A DNA stretch of 64,000 bases from assembly GCF_014697355.1 (NCBI RefSeq), contig NZ_JACJRQ010000006.1, forward strand, positions 208,961 to 272,960, given 5' to 3'. The notes under the pieces were generated by a model that saw nothing but the letters and a program-made list of their open reading frames with translations, was not told where the DNA came from and did not search any database. Below are positions 1 to 8,439 of this stretch, piece by piece (positions within the stretch are counted from its first letter, which is position 1; each line of letters begins with the position of its first letter). The position numbers and the translations under genes are program-made. The stretch is from Nostoc calcicola FACHB-3891 (GTDB taxonomy: Bacteria; Cyanobacteriota; Cyanobacteriia; Cyanobacteriales; Nostocaceae).

Positions 1-16
1 AGCTTTGAGCAATTAA

Positions 17-151
17 CACAATAAAACTCCAACTCCAATACGCTTTAACGAATTATTATCATTGCCAGATACTTCGGTTTTCCTAGCATCCGCTCAATCT
101 GGGAATGACAATGATGGATTGCAGGTGCAGTTAGATATTGGCAGAGAATAA
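17..151 (+). pseudogene. Possible C-terminal gene remnant
   Basis: An open frame runs from base 17 to a TAA at 149-151 with no start codon of its own. Its last residues (LQVQLDIGRE) read like a genuine protein C-terminus. It is preceded in frame by a TAA at 14-16, so it cannot continue from the left. No family recognised. A decayed gene end or chance are both possible. Confidence 0.2.
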
Positions 152-252
152 TTTATTTGACCAATGCTCAATACTTCGGCTTACCTTGGCTTTGCTTTGC
201 ACGAGTCGCTTAGTACAAGTGCCCAATGCTCAATGCCTGTTGAGGGAACTCC

Positions 253-353
253 AAAAAATAAATTATCCAATTTTGTGGGGTGGGCATCTTGCCCGCTCAG
301 TCCATAGGGCGGGCGAGACGCCCACCCCACAAGAGTTAATTGGATATTTTTTT
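253..353. repeat. Long imperfect inverted repeat
   Basis: Arms at about 273-298 and 307-332 pair at about 23 of 26 positions around the GGGGTGGGC/GCCCACCCC core, and AT-rich flanks (ATCCAATT and AATTGGAT) extend the pairing outwards. This is the kind of dispersed palindrome common in filamentous cyanobacterial spacers. The rest of 1-459 holds no convincing gene. Confidence 0.6.
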
Positions 354-459
354 ATTTGTCAGTCCCTGACTGATTACAATAATCCGCTTTGCCTAGTAGA
401 TAATTGTGCAATCATTTTGCAGTAAAATTAGTCGTCTAGATACAGGAGGGCTTTTTGCG

Positions 460-1812
460 ATGACTCGTGTGATCATTGTGCGCCACGGTCAAAGCGGTTA
501 TAACACCGAGCGGCGTATCCAAGGGCGCACTGATGCGTCAACATTAACCGAAAAAGGTCGTAACGATGCCAGTAAAGCAGGCAAAGCCCTCAGCAATATT
601 TTATTTAATGCGATTTACAGCAGTCCCCTGCAACGGGCAAAACACACAGCAGATATTATCCATAGTGAGTTAGCTTCTCGTACTGAACAGTCTGCCGTAG
701 TGCAAGCTTCTGATTTGCTGCTGGAAATTGACTTGCCTTTATGGGAAGGAATGCTCACCGCCCAAGTCAAGCAGGAGTTAGCCGAAGATTACCGGACTTG
801 GCACCAACGCCCCCACGAACTGCGGATGCTGCTCAATGAAGCAGAGGGAACAAGAGAACATTTTCCGGTTCTGGCTTTATACGAACAAGCGCGACAGTTC
901 TGGCAAGAAATTTTGTCCCAGCATCAAGGCGAAACCATTCTCATTGTGGGACATAACGGTATTAATCGCGCCCTGATTAGCACAGCATTAGGAATTCCCC
1001 CAAGTCGTTACCATTCAGTACAGCAATCTAACTGTGGTATCAGCGTCCTCAATTTTGCTGGGGGTTTGGGGGAACCAGTGCAACTAGAGTCTTTGAACCA
1101 GACGCAACACACTGGGGAAACTCTACCATCATTGCGACCAGAACATCAAGGAGTACGGTTGCTGCTAGTGCGTCATGGGGAAACAGAGTGGAATCGCCAA
1201 ACTAGATTTCAAGGGCAAATTGATGTTCCCCTCAACGACAACGGTAGACAACAGTCGCAAAAAGCAGGTGAATTTCTCCAAAAAGTAGCGATCGCTCATG
1301 CTGTCAGTAGTCCGATGCTACGTCCTAAAGAAACAGCAGAGATTATCTTAAAACAGCATCCAAATGTCAAGCTAGAATTGCAAGATGGTTTAAGAGAAAT
1401 CAGCCACGGACTTTGGGAAGGAAAATTAGAAACAGAAATAGAGCAAGAATTTCCCGGAGAGTTACAGCGCTGGCGGTTAGTCCCAGCCGAAGTCCAAATG
1501 CCTGAAGGGGAAAATTTGCAACAGGTATGGGAACGTAGCGTTGCAGCTTGGGAATCAATTGTGCAAACAGCATTAACTAATCAACATAAAACTGTTTTAG
1601 TAGTAGCCCACGATGCTACGAATAAAACCTTACTTTGTCATATCCTTGGTTTATCCCTAGAAAATTTCTGGAATTTTCGTCAAGGGAATGGTGCTGTTAG
1701 TGTTATTGATTATCTTTCTGGACTAGATGGTTTACCAGTACTGCAAGCAATGAACATCACCGCTCACTTCGGTGGAGGCGTATTAGATAAAACAGCAGCT
1801 GGGGCGTTGTAG
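460..1812 (+). CDS. Two-domain histidine phosphatase (phosphoglycerate mutase-like)
   Basis: The protein of 450 residues is a tandem fusion of two histidine phosphatase domains. The first carries R8-H9-G10 (RHGQSGYN) and a later GHNGIN motif. The second begins near residue 234 with R238-H239-G240 (RHGETEWN) and ends with AHDATNK. The His of each RHG is the phospho-accepting residue in this superfamily. ATG 460 is preferred over an upstream start because AGGAGG sits at 444-449. Cyanobacterial relatives include phosphoserine phosphatase-like and broad phosphomonoesterase proteins, so the substrate is not settled. Both domains look intact. It stands alone, between repeat-rich spacers. Confidence 0.88.
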   Translation: MTRVIIVRHGQSGYNTERRIQGRTDASTLTEKGRNDASKAGKALSNILFNAIYSSPLQRAKHTADIIHSELASRTEQSAVVQASDLLLEIDLPLWEGMLTAQVKQELAEDYRTWHQRPHELRMLLNEAEGTREHFPVLALYEQARQFWQEILSQHQGETILIVGHNGINRALISTALGIPPSRYHSVQQSNCGISVLNFAGGLGEPVQLESLNQTQHTGETLPSLRPEHQGVRLLLVRHGETEWNRQTRFQGQIDVPLNDNGRQQSQKAGEFLQKVAIAHAVSSPMLRPKETAEIILKQHPNVKLELQDGLREISHGLWEGKLETEIEQEFPGELQRWRLVPAEVQMPEGENLQQVWERSVAAWESIVQTALTNQHKTVLVVAHDATNKTLLCHILGLSLENFWNFRQGNGAVSVIDYLSGLDGLPVLQAMNITAHFGGGVLDKTAAGAL

Positions 1813-2045
1813 GAGTTAATAATTAGGAGTTAGGAGTTAATAATTAGGAGTTAGGAGTTAGGGGTTAGGAGTTAGGAGTTAGGAGTTAGGGGTTAGGAGT
1901 TAGGAGTTAGGGGTTAGGAGTTAGGAGTTAGAAATAAAGTTGGGAGTGGGGTATATAAAGTTGGGAGTAAAGAATAAAGTTAGGAGTGAGGAACTGGGAG
2001 TTAGAAATAAAGTTAGGAGTGAGGAATAAAGTTAGGAGTGATGAG
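1811..2045. repeat. Short tandem heptamer repeat array
   Basis: Variants of GGAGTTA are repeated many times from 1811 to about 1935 and continue in degenerate form (AAAGTTAGGAGTGAGG) to about 2045. Complementary CCAAACT/CCTAACT units lie at 2172-2236, just before the next gene. These match the short tandemly repeated repetitive sequences known from heterocystous cyanobacteria. Confidence 0.85.
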
Positions 2046-2061
2046 CAAAGAGCAAATAACT

Positions 2062-2168
2062 TATAGCGTTTCCCAGTCTAGTGAAGTACGCCCGTAGGGG
2101 CACGGCAGTGCCGTGCCCTTAGAGCTTGCCATATAATTTTGTACTGCATCTGAATGAGAACCGCTATA
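2062..2168. repeat. Small TIR element (TATAGCGGTT family)
   Basis: About 107 bp bounded by inverted ends (ATAGCGTTTCCCA and, reversed, ATAGCGGTTCTCA) with an inner palindrome GGGCACGGCAGTGCCGTGCCC-like at about 2097-2119. A half copy with the same end and core lies at 63823-63902. No coding capacity. It resembles a non-autonomous (MITE-like) element. Confidence 0.55.
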
Positions 2169-2246
2169 TAACTTATAACTCCAAACTCCAAATTCCTAAC
2201 TCCAAACTCCAAACTCCAAATTCCTAACTCCTAATTAAAAATTTTT

Positions 2247-3560
2247 ATGATTGAATTGCTGCAACAAGTACGGGTAATCGACCCAGTTTCCGAAACCGAT
2301 GAATTATTTGATGTGCTGATTGCTGATGGTTATATCCAAGCAGTGGCTTCGTGCATTTCTGATATCAGTTCCGATACTCAAATCAGAGATTGTCGGGGAT
2401 TAGTTCTTGGTTCTGGGTTAGTGGATTTATACAGCCACTCCGGCGAACCAGGGTTTGAAGAACGGGAAACTCTTGTGTCTCTCTTGCAAGCTGCTGCTGC
2501 CGGTGGCTTTACTAGAGTTAGTATATTACCCGATACATCCCCAGCTATTGATAATCCTGCACTTGTGGCGCAGTTGCAGAATAGAAGGGCAGAGGGGCAG
2601 GGGAGCAGAGGGGCAGAGGAGAGTTTGTATACTTCTTCTCCTCTGCTTCCCTGCTCCCCTGCTCCCCTGCTTCATATCTGGGGTGCTATCACCCTAGATG
2701 TTGCTGGGAAGCAAATGACGGAATTGGCAGATTTAGCCTCAGCTGGAGTTGTTGGTTTTACGGATGGTAAGCCTTTGGAAAATTTAGCGCTGGTGCAACG
2801 GGTGTTAGAGTATCTCCAGCCATTGGGTAAACCAGTTGCATTTTGGCCTTGCGATCGCCAATTAGCTGCAAATGGTGTAATCAGAGAAGGTGTCCAAGCC
2901 CTGCGTTTAGGTTTACCGCCAGTACCCGCCAGCGCCGAAACAAGTGCGATCGCCGCAATTCTTGAATTAGTTGCAGCCATAGGCACACCAGTACATATTA
3001 TGCGCGTCTCCACAGCCCGCAGCGTGGAATTAATCGCAAGAGCCAAAGCTGCTGGTTTACCCATCACCGCCAGCACTACTTGGATGCATCTTTTATTAGA
3101 TACCAAAGCAATTAAGAGTTATAACACTAGCTTGCATTTAGATCCGCCTTTAGGCAATGCCAGTGATGTAGCGGCCTTGCGTGCGGGGGTGCGTGAGGGA
3201 GTTGTGGATGCGATCGCTATCGATCATGCACCCTACACCTACGAAGAGAAAGTCCAAGCTTTTGCTGAAGCGCCAGCCGGAGCGATCGGTTTCGAGTTAG
3301 CATTGCCTTTGCTATGGCAATATCTCGTTGAAAATGGGGAATTTACAGCTTTACAATTATGGCGGGCATTGAGTAGTAATCCCGCAAAGTGTTTGGGGCA
3401 GAAAATAAATGCAATTAGCCCCGATCAATCAGCAGAACTAACTTTATTTGACCCCCAGCAAACCTGGAAAGTTGAAAGGAAAAATCTGCATACACTTTCA
3501 CAAAATACACCTTGGTTAGGACAACAATTGCAAGGTCGGGTTGTACAAACTTGGTGTTAG
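2247..3560 (+). CDS. Dihydroorotase-like protein, probably non-catalytic
   Basis: 437 residues with the amidohydrolase fold of class I dihydroorotase, the third enzyme of de novo pyrimidine synthesis. The family pattern is clear (GSGLVDLYSHSGEPG at 55-69, DHAPY at 326-330, GAIGFELALPLL), but several metal-site positions differ. The usual HxH is Y62-S-H64, the Arg of the LREPG segment is Gly66, the second His of the HxxHxS segment is Arg253, and the His of the HxED segment is replaced (WPCD). In other bacteria such pseudo-dihydroorotases serve as structural partners of aspartate carbamoyltransferase; that role here is inference. Residues 113-142 are encoded by an in-frame insert of repeat DNA. 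Tandem repeats precede the ATG and no clear ribosome site is seen. Confidence 0.8.
   Translation: MIELLQQVRVIDPVSETDELFDVLIADGYIQAVASCISDISSDTQIRDCRGLVLGSGLVDLYSHSGEPGFEERETLVSLLQAAAAGGFTRVSILPDTSPAIDNPALVAQLQNRRAEGQGSRGAEESLYTSSPLLPCSPAPLLHIWGAITLDVAGKQMTELADLASAGVVGFTDGKPLENLALVQRVLEYLQPLGKPVAFWPCDRQLAANGVIREGVQALRLGLPPVPASAETSAIAAILELVAAIGTPVHIMRVSTARSVELIARAKAAGLPITASTTWMHLLLDTKAIKSYNTSLHLDPPLGNASDVAALRAGVREGVVDAIAIDHAPYTYEEKVQAFAEAPAGAIGFELALPLLWQYLVENGEFTALQLWRALSSNPAKCLGQKINAISPDQSAELTLFDPQQTWKVERKNLHTLSQNTPWLGQQLQGRVVQTWC
2583..2672. repeat. Intergenic-type repeat inserted in frame within a gene
   Basis: Ninety bases of purine-rich GGGCAGAGGGGCAGGGGAGC-like sequence followed by its pyrimidine complement form a hairpin-capable repeat. 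They add about 30 residues to the dihydroorotase-like protein between the conserved NPALVAQLQN and HIWGAIT segments. A similar repeat occupies the spacer at 5797-5893. Confidence 0.75.
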
Positions 3561-3687
3561 TTGTCTCTTAAAAAATTAATAACTGTGTTAATTTTTTCTT
3601 TGAAAGCGTGTTTTAACTAGGAATGATAAACTAGTCTTATATAGAATTATTGTTTAATTTTTGAAACAACTTCGTACAACTTAAAAA

Positions 3688-3844
3688 ACGTGAGTTCGAT
3701 GAACCTCTCCCCAACCCCTCTCCGAGGCGGAGAGGGGCAGAAATATTTTTAGTTTCCAACGAAAAAATTAGGGTTTCAAAGCCTCTCTCCCTGTGGGGGA
3801 GAGGAATGGAAGCGGGGTTTTTAGAGCCGTCGAACTCACGTTAA
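3688..3844. mobile_element. MITE-like element with AACGTGAGTTCGA ends
   Basis: About 156 bp with terminal inverted repeats: AACGTGAGTTCGATGA on the left and GTCGAACTCACGTT on the right. The inside consists of CTCTCCCC/GGGGAGAGG palindromes. The same end occurs at 61243-61256. No transposase is encoded. Confidence 0.6.
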
Positions 3845-4112
3845 AAAGGCTGATGGGTTTGCTTTGGACTGGAGTTATTGGTAATATTTTTGATTTAGCT
3901 GAAGAACAGAGAATTACTATTTTTGTTTCTGAACCGATACGGGAAGATTTAAAAATGTATATACTGCAATTATCAAGCAAGGAATTGTTCGGTTCCTGGT
4001 TTTAGATATATTAGGAGCTTTTTTTATTTATTATCCATCTCAGTTAGGGGATATATCACCAGAAGTAACAGCATTCATCCTCAAGGTTATTAATAATTGC
4101 TTCTGCTGGTAG
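3845..4112 (+). pseudogene. Possible frameshifted gene remnant
   Basis: Right after the TIR element one frame reads MGLLWTGVIGNIFDLAEEQ and ends at 4005. A second frame, from about 3945 to a TAG at 4110-4112, reads RFLVLDILGAFFIYYP and ISPEVTAFILKVINN. Together they look like pieces of one hydrophobic-patch protein split by a frameshift. No family recognised and no start or ribosome site is evident. Confidence 0.25.
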
Positions 4113-4179
4113 ATCGAATGTCAATATTAGGATTGCTATTGTGTATTTGTTAGTAAAAAACGTTTATCAAATTAAAACA

Positions 4180-4452
4180 ATGAATATTCTTGCTTGGATT
4201 GTTTTAGGTCTAATTGCTGGTGCTATTGCAAAGGCTATCTACCCCGGTCATCAAGGCGGCGGGATTATCGGAACAATATTATTAGGAATAATCGGTGCTT
4301 TTGTTGGTGGTAGTCTGGGTGTATTCTTCAGTACAGGAACCTTGACATTAGCCGCCCCCACACTCAGCATTCCTGGTGTTGCAGTAGCAGTTCTTGGCGC
4401 AATTGTCGCCGTTTTCTTGTGGAACTTGCTAAATAGTCGTAGTGCTGTGTAA
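4180..4452 (+). CDS. GlsB/YeaQ/YmgE family stress-associated membrane protein
   Basis: A 90-residue, very hydrophobic protein starting MNILAWIVLGLIAGAIAK, with three predicted membrane segments and the family's Gly-rich pattern (YPGHQGGGIIGTILLGIIGA). Family members are small inner-membrane proteins linked to general stress; their molecular job is unknown. ATG 4180 is chosen over the upstream GTG at 4141 because the family N-terminus begins at MNILAW. The C-terminus has a somewhat longer loop than typical between helices two and three. Confidence 0.85.
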   Translation: MNILAWIVLGLIAGAIAKAIYPGHQGGGIIGTILLGIIGAFVGGSLGVFFSTGTLTLAAPTLSIPGVAVAVLGAIVAVFLWNLLNSRSAV

Positions 4453-4601
4453 TCAATTAAATTGGAATCCATTAATAATAAATATCAGGGAATTAATTTA
4501 AGTATTTTTTCCCTGAATTTAATTAACCAATAGCACTAACTCTATACAGATGTAAGTATCGCCTCACCGACACCAAGACCAACATAGCTTCAAATTAGCT
4601 T

Positions 4602-4766
4602 ATGCAACTTTTGGATTGGACTTACTCAAACTTTCAGTGGTATCGTCGCCTGCGGCGCGGGCAGTGGTGGCAAATAGAAATTCCCTTATTTGATGGTTCC
4701 CGAATTATTTGGGTGCGTAATAGACCGGAATGCGAGTGTAACATTTTACAAACAGAAAAATATTAG
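4602..4766 (+). CDS. Small Trp/Arg-rich hypothetical protein
   Basis: A 54-residue open frame starting MQLLDWTYSN and ending NILQTEKY, too short to be listed by most gene finders. It is rich in Trp (six) and Arg, with WYRRLRRGQWWQIEIPLFDG in the middle and a CEC near the end. This composition is unlike random translation and its codon use fits neighbouring genes. No family assigned. No strong ribosome site is seen upstream. Confidence 0.45.
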   Translation: MQLLDWTYSNFQWYRRLRRGQWWQIEIPLFDGSRIIWVRNRPECECNILQTEKY

Positions 4767-4962
4767 TAAGCTCTTTTACACCTGAATTTGCATAAAATAA
4801 GTTTTAGGGCGTAAAAATCTTCAAACAAAAAACAAACTTTGAGTGTAAGTGTAGAAGATTTGCTTATTGTAATAGAACATCGATCGCGTCATGTCCAAAT
4901 AATAATGGTCACTAATTTAAGTTTGTTTCAGCCGATTTATCGCAGAATATTCAAACAAGTTT

Positions 4963-5005
4963 AGTCAAACCCAACATTATATTTAAGTTAACGTTGGGTT
5001 TGACT
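4963..5005. terminator. Perfect inverted repeat between convergent genes
   Basis: AGTCAAACCCAAC at 4963-4975 and GTTGGGTTTGACT at 4993-5005 form a 13-bp perfect stem with a 17-base loop. It lies where the small plus-strand gene and the minus-strand Ycf66 gene converge, so it could end both transcripts, although no long T run follows. Confidence 0.45.
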
Positions 5006-5018
5006 TAATTTAACTAGC

Positions 5019-5753
5019 CTAATGATTTGGCGGTGTTGCATCCGGTGGCGTTTGGGCTGGGGGAGCCAGAGATGCATCTGGAGCAATTTCTTCCACGGGA
5101 ATCTGTTCTTTGTTTTCAGTTTCGGCATCTGGTTGGGCTGCTTCCACTAATTCCCAGGATGGCGGATTTGGTGGAATCGCTTCTGGTACACTCTCGGTTT
5201 TTGCTTCGGTGTCGGTAGTAGCGATCGCCTCCTCTACTGGTTGTTCTGGTGTCGCAGTAGTATTGTCGATAATCTCAACAGTAGGTTGCTGTGCCAGTAC
5301 AGAGGTAATGTCTTCAGGTTTGGTTGTTGTGGGTGTCTTTTGACCAACAGTTTGTTGCACCTTGTCTTTTACACCACTGAAGGTGCTACCGATATCCTGT
5401 TGCAACTGAGCTAACCGTTCCTGAAGGGACAATTTATTTACCTGTTCCTGAATGCCAGTTTTCACCGTCTCAGTACTAGGTACTTGGGTTTGTTGTGCCA
5501 GTGGTGTTAGTTGCCGACGTAACGAAAGAGTTTGCCAGCCAAACCAGACCAAAAGAGCGACGCTAGCCACATGACCCAGCAACAAACCGCCAGAAATACG
5601 TGGTGCAAACACCCATAAGACCAGGGCGTAGAACAGCCCCACACCACTCCAGATAAAATCATTCTTACGATGGATTTCTGGGAAAAAGAAAGCTGCTATG
5701 TAAATGGCTAGACTACCAAGACCGACTACCAAAGCTAGGACATATGCCAGCAT
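5019..5753 (-). CDS. Ycf66 family protein
   Basis: 244 residues. The N-terminal 80 match the Ycf66 pattern (MLAYVLALVVGLGSLAIYI, FFPEIHRKNDFIWSGVG, APRISGGLLLGHVASVALL) with three membrane helices. A coiled-coil-like Gln-rich segment (about 95-140) and an acidic Pro/Thr/Glu-rich tail follow. Ycf66 is found in cyanobacteria and some plastids; its function is unknown. I set the start at the second Met because AAGGAG lies 8 bases before it, rather than at the Met twelve codons upstream. Confidence 0.87.
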   Translation of the reverse strand: MLAYVLALVVGLGSLAIYIAAFFFPEIHRKNDFIWSGVGLFYALVLWVFAPRISGGLLLGHVASVALLVWFGWQTLSLRRQLTPLAQQTQVPSTETVKTGIQEQVNKLSLQERLAQLQQDIGSTFSGVKDKVQQTVGQKTPTTTKPEDITSVLAQQPTVEIIDNTTATPEQPVEEAIATTDTEAKTESVPEAIPPNPPSWELVEAAQPDAETENKEQIPVEEIAPDASLAPPAQTPPDATPPNH

Positions 5754-5789
5754 TATTCGGTTACTCCTTTGACTAGAGATTGTGGGCAT

Positions 5790-5930
5790 GGGGTATGGGA
5801 AGAGGCAGAGGGGCAGTTATTGCAGGGGGCAAGGGGGAGAATGAAAAATTACGTCTTTCCCCTCAGATCCCTGCTCCCTGCTCCCCTGCTTTCTCATTTC
5901 CTTTATCTTCCCAGTCCCCGATCTAAATGA
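5790..5930. repeat. GGGGCAG/CTGCTCCCC spacer repeat
   Basis: Purine-rich GAGGCAGAGGGGCAG and later pyrimidine-rich CTGCTCCCTGCTCCCCTGC form an imperfect hairpin in the divergent spacer between Ycf66 and gnd. The same kind of sequence is inserted in the dihydroorotase-like gene at 2583-2672. The remaining bases to 6096 should hold the gnd promoter, but I see no certain elements. Confidence 0.55.
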
Positions 5931-6096
5931 ATACAAATTAATTGTTGATTTAGATACAACTTAAAATTAATTATCTGTGTTACTTGTGGATTTTTGTCGT
6001 TGAGATCAACTCTTAAGGTCTTCTTTAGGAGATCGGCGAAAATCTCGGACTACCCTAAAAGATGAAAGGATCTGCAAGAGTTAGCCAAACAAATTT

Positions 6097-7530
6097 ATGA
6101 CACTACAAAGCTTTGGTGTGATTGGACTAGCCGTTATGGGCGAGAATATCGCTCTAAACGTGGAACGTAATGGCTTCCCAATTGCAGTTTACAACCGCTC
6201 CCGAGAAAAAACGGATGCCTTTATGGCGCAGCGTGCGCCAGGACGGAACGTCAAAGCCGCTTTTACCCTAGAAGAATTTGTCGCCTCATTGGAACGTCCC
6301 CGCAAAATCCTTGTCATGGTACAAGCTGGTAAGCCAGTGGATGCAGTGATTGCTCAACTCAAACCTTTGCTAGATGAAGGCGATATCATTATCGACGGTG
6401 GCAACTCTTGGTTTGAAGATACAGAACGACGCACTCAAGAATTAGAACCCACTGGACTTCGGTATCTTGGTATGGGTGTCAGTGGTGGTGAAGAAGGAGC
6501 GCTAAACGGTCCTTCACTAATGCCCGGAGGTACAACCAGTTCTTACGAGTATCTATCGCCAATTTTCAACAAAATTGCTGCCCAAGTCGATGATGGCCCT
6601 TGTGTAACCTACATTGGTCCTGGCGGTTCTGGTCACTATGTCAAAATGGTACATAACGGCATTGAGTACGGCGACATGCAGCTAATTGCTGAAGCCTACG
6701 ACTTGCTGAAAAATGTCGCTGGATTAGACCATAATCAGCTACATGAGGTGTTTGCTGAATGGAACACCACCGATGAACTCGATTCATTTTTGATTGAGAT
6801 TACGAAGAATATCTTCCCATATCTTGACCCAGAAACAAATTTACCCCTGGTAGATTTGATTGTTGACGCAGCAGGTCAAAAGGGAACTGGACGCTGGACT
6901 GTGCAGACTGCTTTGGAATTGGGAGTTTCGATTCCCACAATTACAGCAGCAGTTAATGCCCGGATTATATCTTCTATTAAAGAGGAGCGGGTTGCAGCAT
7001 CTAAAGTTCTAACAGGCCCCAGTGGCAAGTATGACGGGCAAACCAAGGACTTTATCAACAAAGTACGGGATGCTCTTTATTGCTCAAAAATCTGTTCTTA
7101 TGCTCAAGGGATGGCGTTGCTATCCACAGCTTCAAAAACATATAACTGGAATTTGAATCTGGGTGAAATGGCGCGGATTTGGAAAGGTGGTTGTATTATT
7201 CGCGCTCGCTTTTTGAATAAGATTAAGAAGGCTTTTAGCGAAAATCCAGCTTTGCCTAACTTGCTGTTAGCTCCCGAATTTAAGCAGACAATTCTCGACA
7301 GACAGACTGCTTGGCGGGAAGTGATAGCCACAGCAGCGAAATTGGGAATTCCAGTCCCCGCATTTAGCGCATCCTTGGATTATTTTGACAGCTATCGCCG
7401 CGATCGCCTACCCCAAAATCTGACTCAAGCACAACGCGATTACTTTGGCGCACACACCTACCTGCGTCTTGATAAGCCCGGAACCTTCCACACTGAATGG
7501 GTACCAATTGCTGAAGCTGATAAAAAATAG
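6097..7530 (+). CDS. gnd: 6-phosphogluconate dehydrogenase, decarboxylating
   Basis: 477 residues, the usual length. The enzyme oxidises 6-phosphogluconate to ribulose 5-phosphate and CO2 with NADP, in the oxidative pentose phosphate pathway, which supplies reductant in the dark and in heterocysts. The N-terminal nucleotide-binding motif is GLAVMGENIALNVERNGF. The substrate-site segments MGVSGGEEGA, GPGGSGHYVKMVHNGIEYGD and the signature AAGQKGTGRWT are all intact. It is a single gene with a hairpin downstream at 7719-7746. Confidence 0.97.
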   Translation: MTLQSFGVIGLAVMGENIALNVERNGFPIAVYNRSREKTDAFMAQRAPGRNVKAAFTLEEFVASLERPRKILVMVQAGKPVDAVIAQLKPLLDEGDIIIDGGNSWFEDTERRTQELEPTGLRYLGMGVSGGEEGALNGPSLMPGGTTSSYEYLSPIFNKIAAQVDDGPCVTYIGPGGSGHYVKMVHNGIEYGDMQLIAEAYDLLKNVAGLDHNQLHEVFAEWNTTDELDSFLIEITKNIFPYLDPETNLPLVDLIVDAAGQKGTGRWTVQTALELGVSIPTITAAVNARIISSIKEERVAASKVLTGPSGKYDGQTKDFINKVRDALYCSKICSYAQGMALLSTASKTYNWNLNLGEMARIWKGGCIIRARFLNKIKKAFSENPALPNLLLAPEFKQTILDRQTAWREVIATAAKLGIPVPAFSASLDYFDSYRRDRLPQNLTQAQRDYFGAHTYLRLDKPGTFHTEWVPIAEADKK

Positions 7531-7595
7531 TCAGAATTCAGAATTCAGAATTCAGAATTCAGAATTCAGAATTCAGAAGTCAGAAGTCAGAATTG
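7531..7595. repeat. AGAATTC tandem heptamers
   Basis: Directly after the gnd stop codon, CAGAATT/AGAATTC units repeat about seven times and decay into CAGAAGT units. Related arrays occur at 21160-21285. Confidence 0.8.
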
Positions 7596-7718
7596 GGAAG
7601 TCAAATAGGCTTTGCCTAAGCTACCAGACTTAGGTTGTGTACTTCACTTTCGTTGAAATCCCCTGTATATCAGTATTTTGTGAAAGTTGAAAACTATTTC
7701 AACTGCAAATTTGAGAGT

Positions 7719-7746
7719 GGCTCTGAAATTCAGAGTCATTTTTTTA
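7719..7746 (+). terminator. Candidate terminator after gnd
   Basis: GCTCTG and CAGAGT form a short stem around AAATT and are followed by seven T residues. The stem is weak, so this is only a candidate end for gnd. The rest of 7600-8004 holds TTGGATTTT-type repeats and the L21 leader. Confidence 0.4.
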
Positions 7747-7917
7747 TCAGGGCTGATACCATTTTGGATTTTGGATTTTAGATTGGGAATGGCCTTGTGC
7801 GTCTGGTTTTTGTAAATTCAATCCATTTCAATCCAAAATTTAAAATCCAAAATTGATTGACTTCAAAGCTTGTAATAGAATAGGATTTTAGATTGTCTGT
7901 CTAATTCCTGCTCGGAA

Positions 7918-7979
7918 CAGGTAGACATATTACAAAAGCTGGGAAAAGCATATCTAAACAAGATAAAAACCAGCTACCT
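7918..7979 (+). promoter_or_regulatory. Possible structured leader of the L21-L27 operon
   Basis: CAGGTAG at 7918-7924 can pair with CTACCTG at 7973-7979 about 25 bases before the L21 start. Ribosomal protein operons often carry autoregulatory leaders, but this pairing is short and I do not recognise a known motif. Confidence 0.2.
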
Positions 7980-8004
7980 GTACGGCAACTTCAAGGACAA
8001 TTCC

Positions 8005-8409
8005 ATGACCTACGCAATTATTGAAACTGGCGGCAAACAAATAAGAGTAGAGCCAGGGCGGTTTTACGATATTGAACTGCTTACTGCCCAACCAGATGAA
8101 AAAGTTACAATAGAAGCAGTATTATTGGTGCAGAATGATGGCGAAGTCACTATTGGACAGCCACTAGTGTCAGGTGCAACCGTAGAAGGGACTATACTGC
8201 GACATTTCAGAGATCGTAAAGTCCTGGTATACAAAATGAAGCCGAAAAAGAAAACCCGCAAAAAGCGCGGGCATCGCCAAGAAGTTACCAGACTTTTGAT
8301 TAACTCCATCACCCTTAACGGTACGGTGTTTACAGCCGAAGCAGCAACCGATGAAAGTCCTGTTGTAGATGACGCTCCTGCCCAAGAAGCTGAAACCGTT
8401 GCAGAATAA
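8005..8409 (+). CDS. rplU: 50S ribosomal protein L21
   Basis: 134 residues starting MTYAIIETGGKQIRVEPG, with the basic KMKPKKKTRKKRGHRQ rRNA-binding segment at 79-94. It binds 23S rRNA in the large subunit. An acidic extension of about 30 residues follows the core (AATDESPVVDDAPAQEAE), as in several cyanobacterial L21 proteins. AAGGA precedes the ATG. The L27 gene follows after 30 bases, the conserved pairing in bacteria. Confidence 0.96.
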   Translation: MTYAIIETGGKQIRVEPGRFYDIELLTAQPDEKVTIEAVLLVQNDGEVTIGQPLVSGATVEGTILRHFRDRKVLVYKMKPKKKTRKKRGHRQEVTRLLINSITLNGTVFTAEAATDESPVVDDAPAQEAETVAE

Positions 8410-8439
8410 TAAACAGAAGTAGATACACAAAAGGAAATC

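Noticed and set aside
138..425. Open frame of 95 codons at the left end
   Set aside because: It runs through a long inverted repeat and has no ribosome site or protein-like composition.
1811..1935. Heptamer array suggesting a CRISPR or origin iteron set
   Set aside because: Units are 7 bases and contiguous, with no spacers, DnaA boxes or replication gene nearby.
2672..3106. Minus-strand frame of 144 codons
   Set aside because: Lies entirely antisense inside the well-supported dihydroorotase-like gene.
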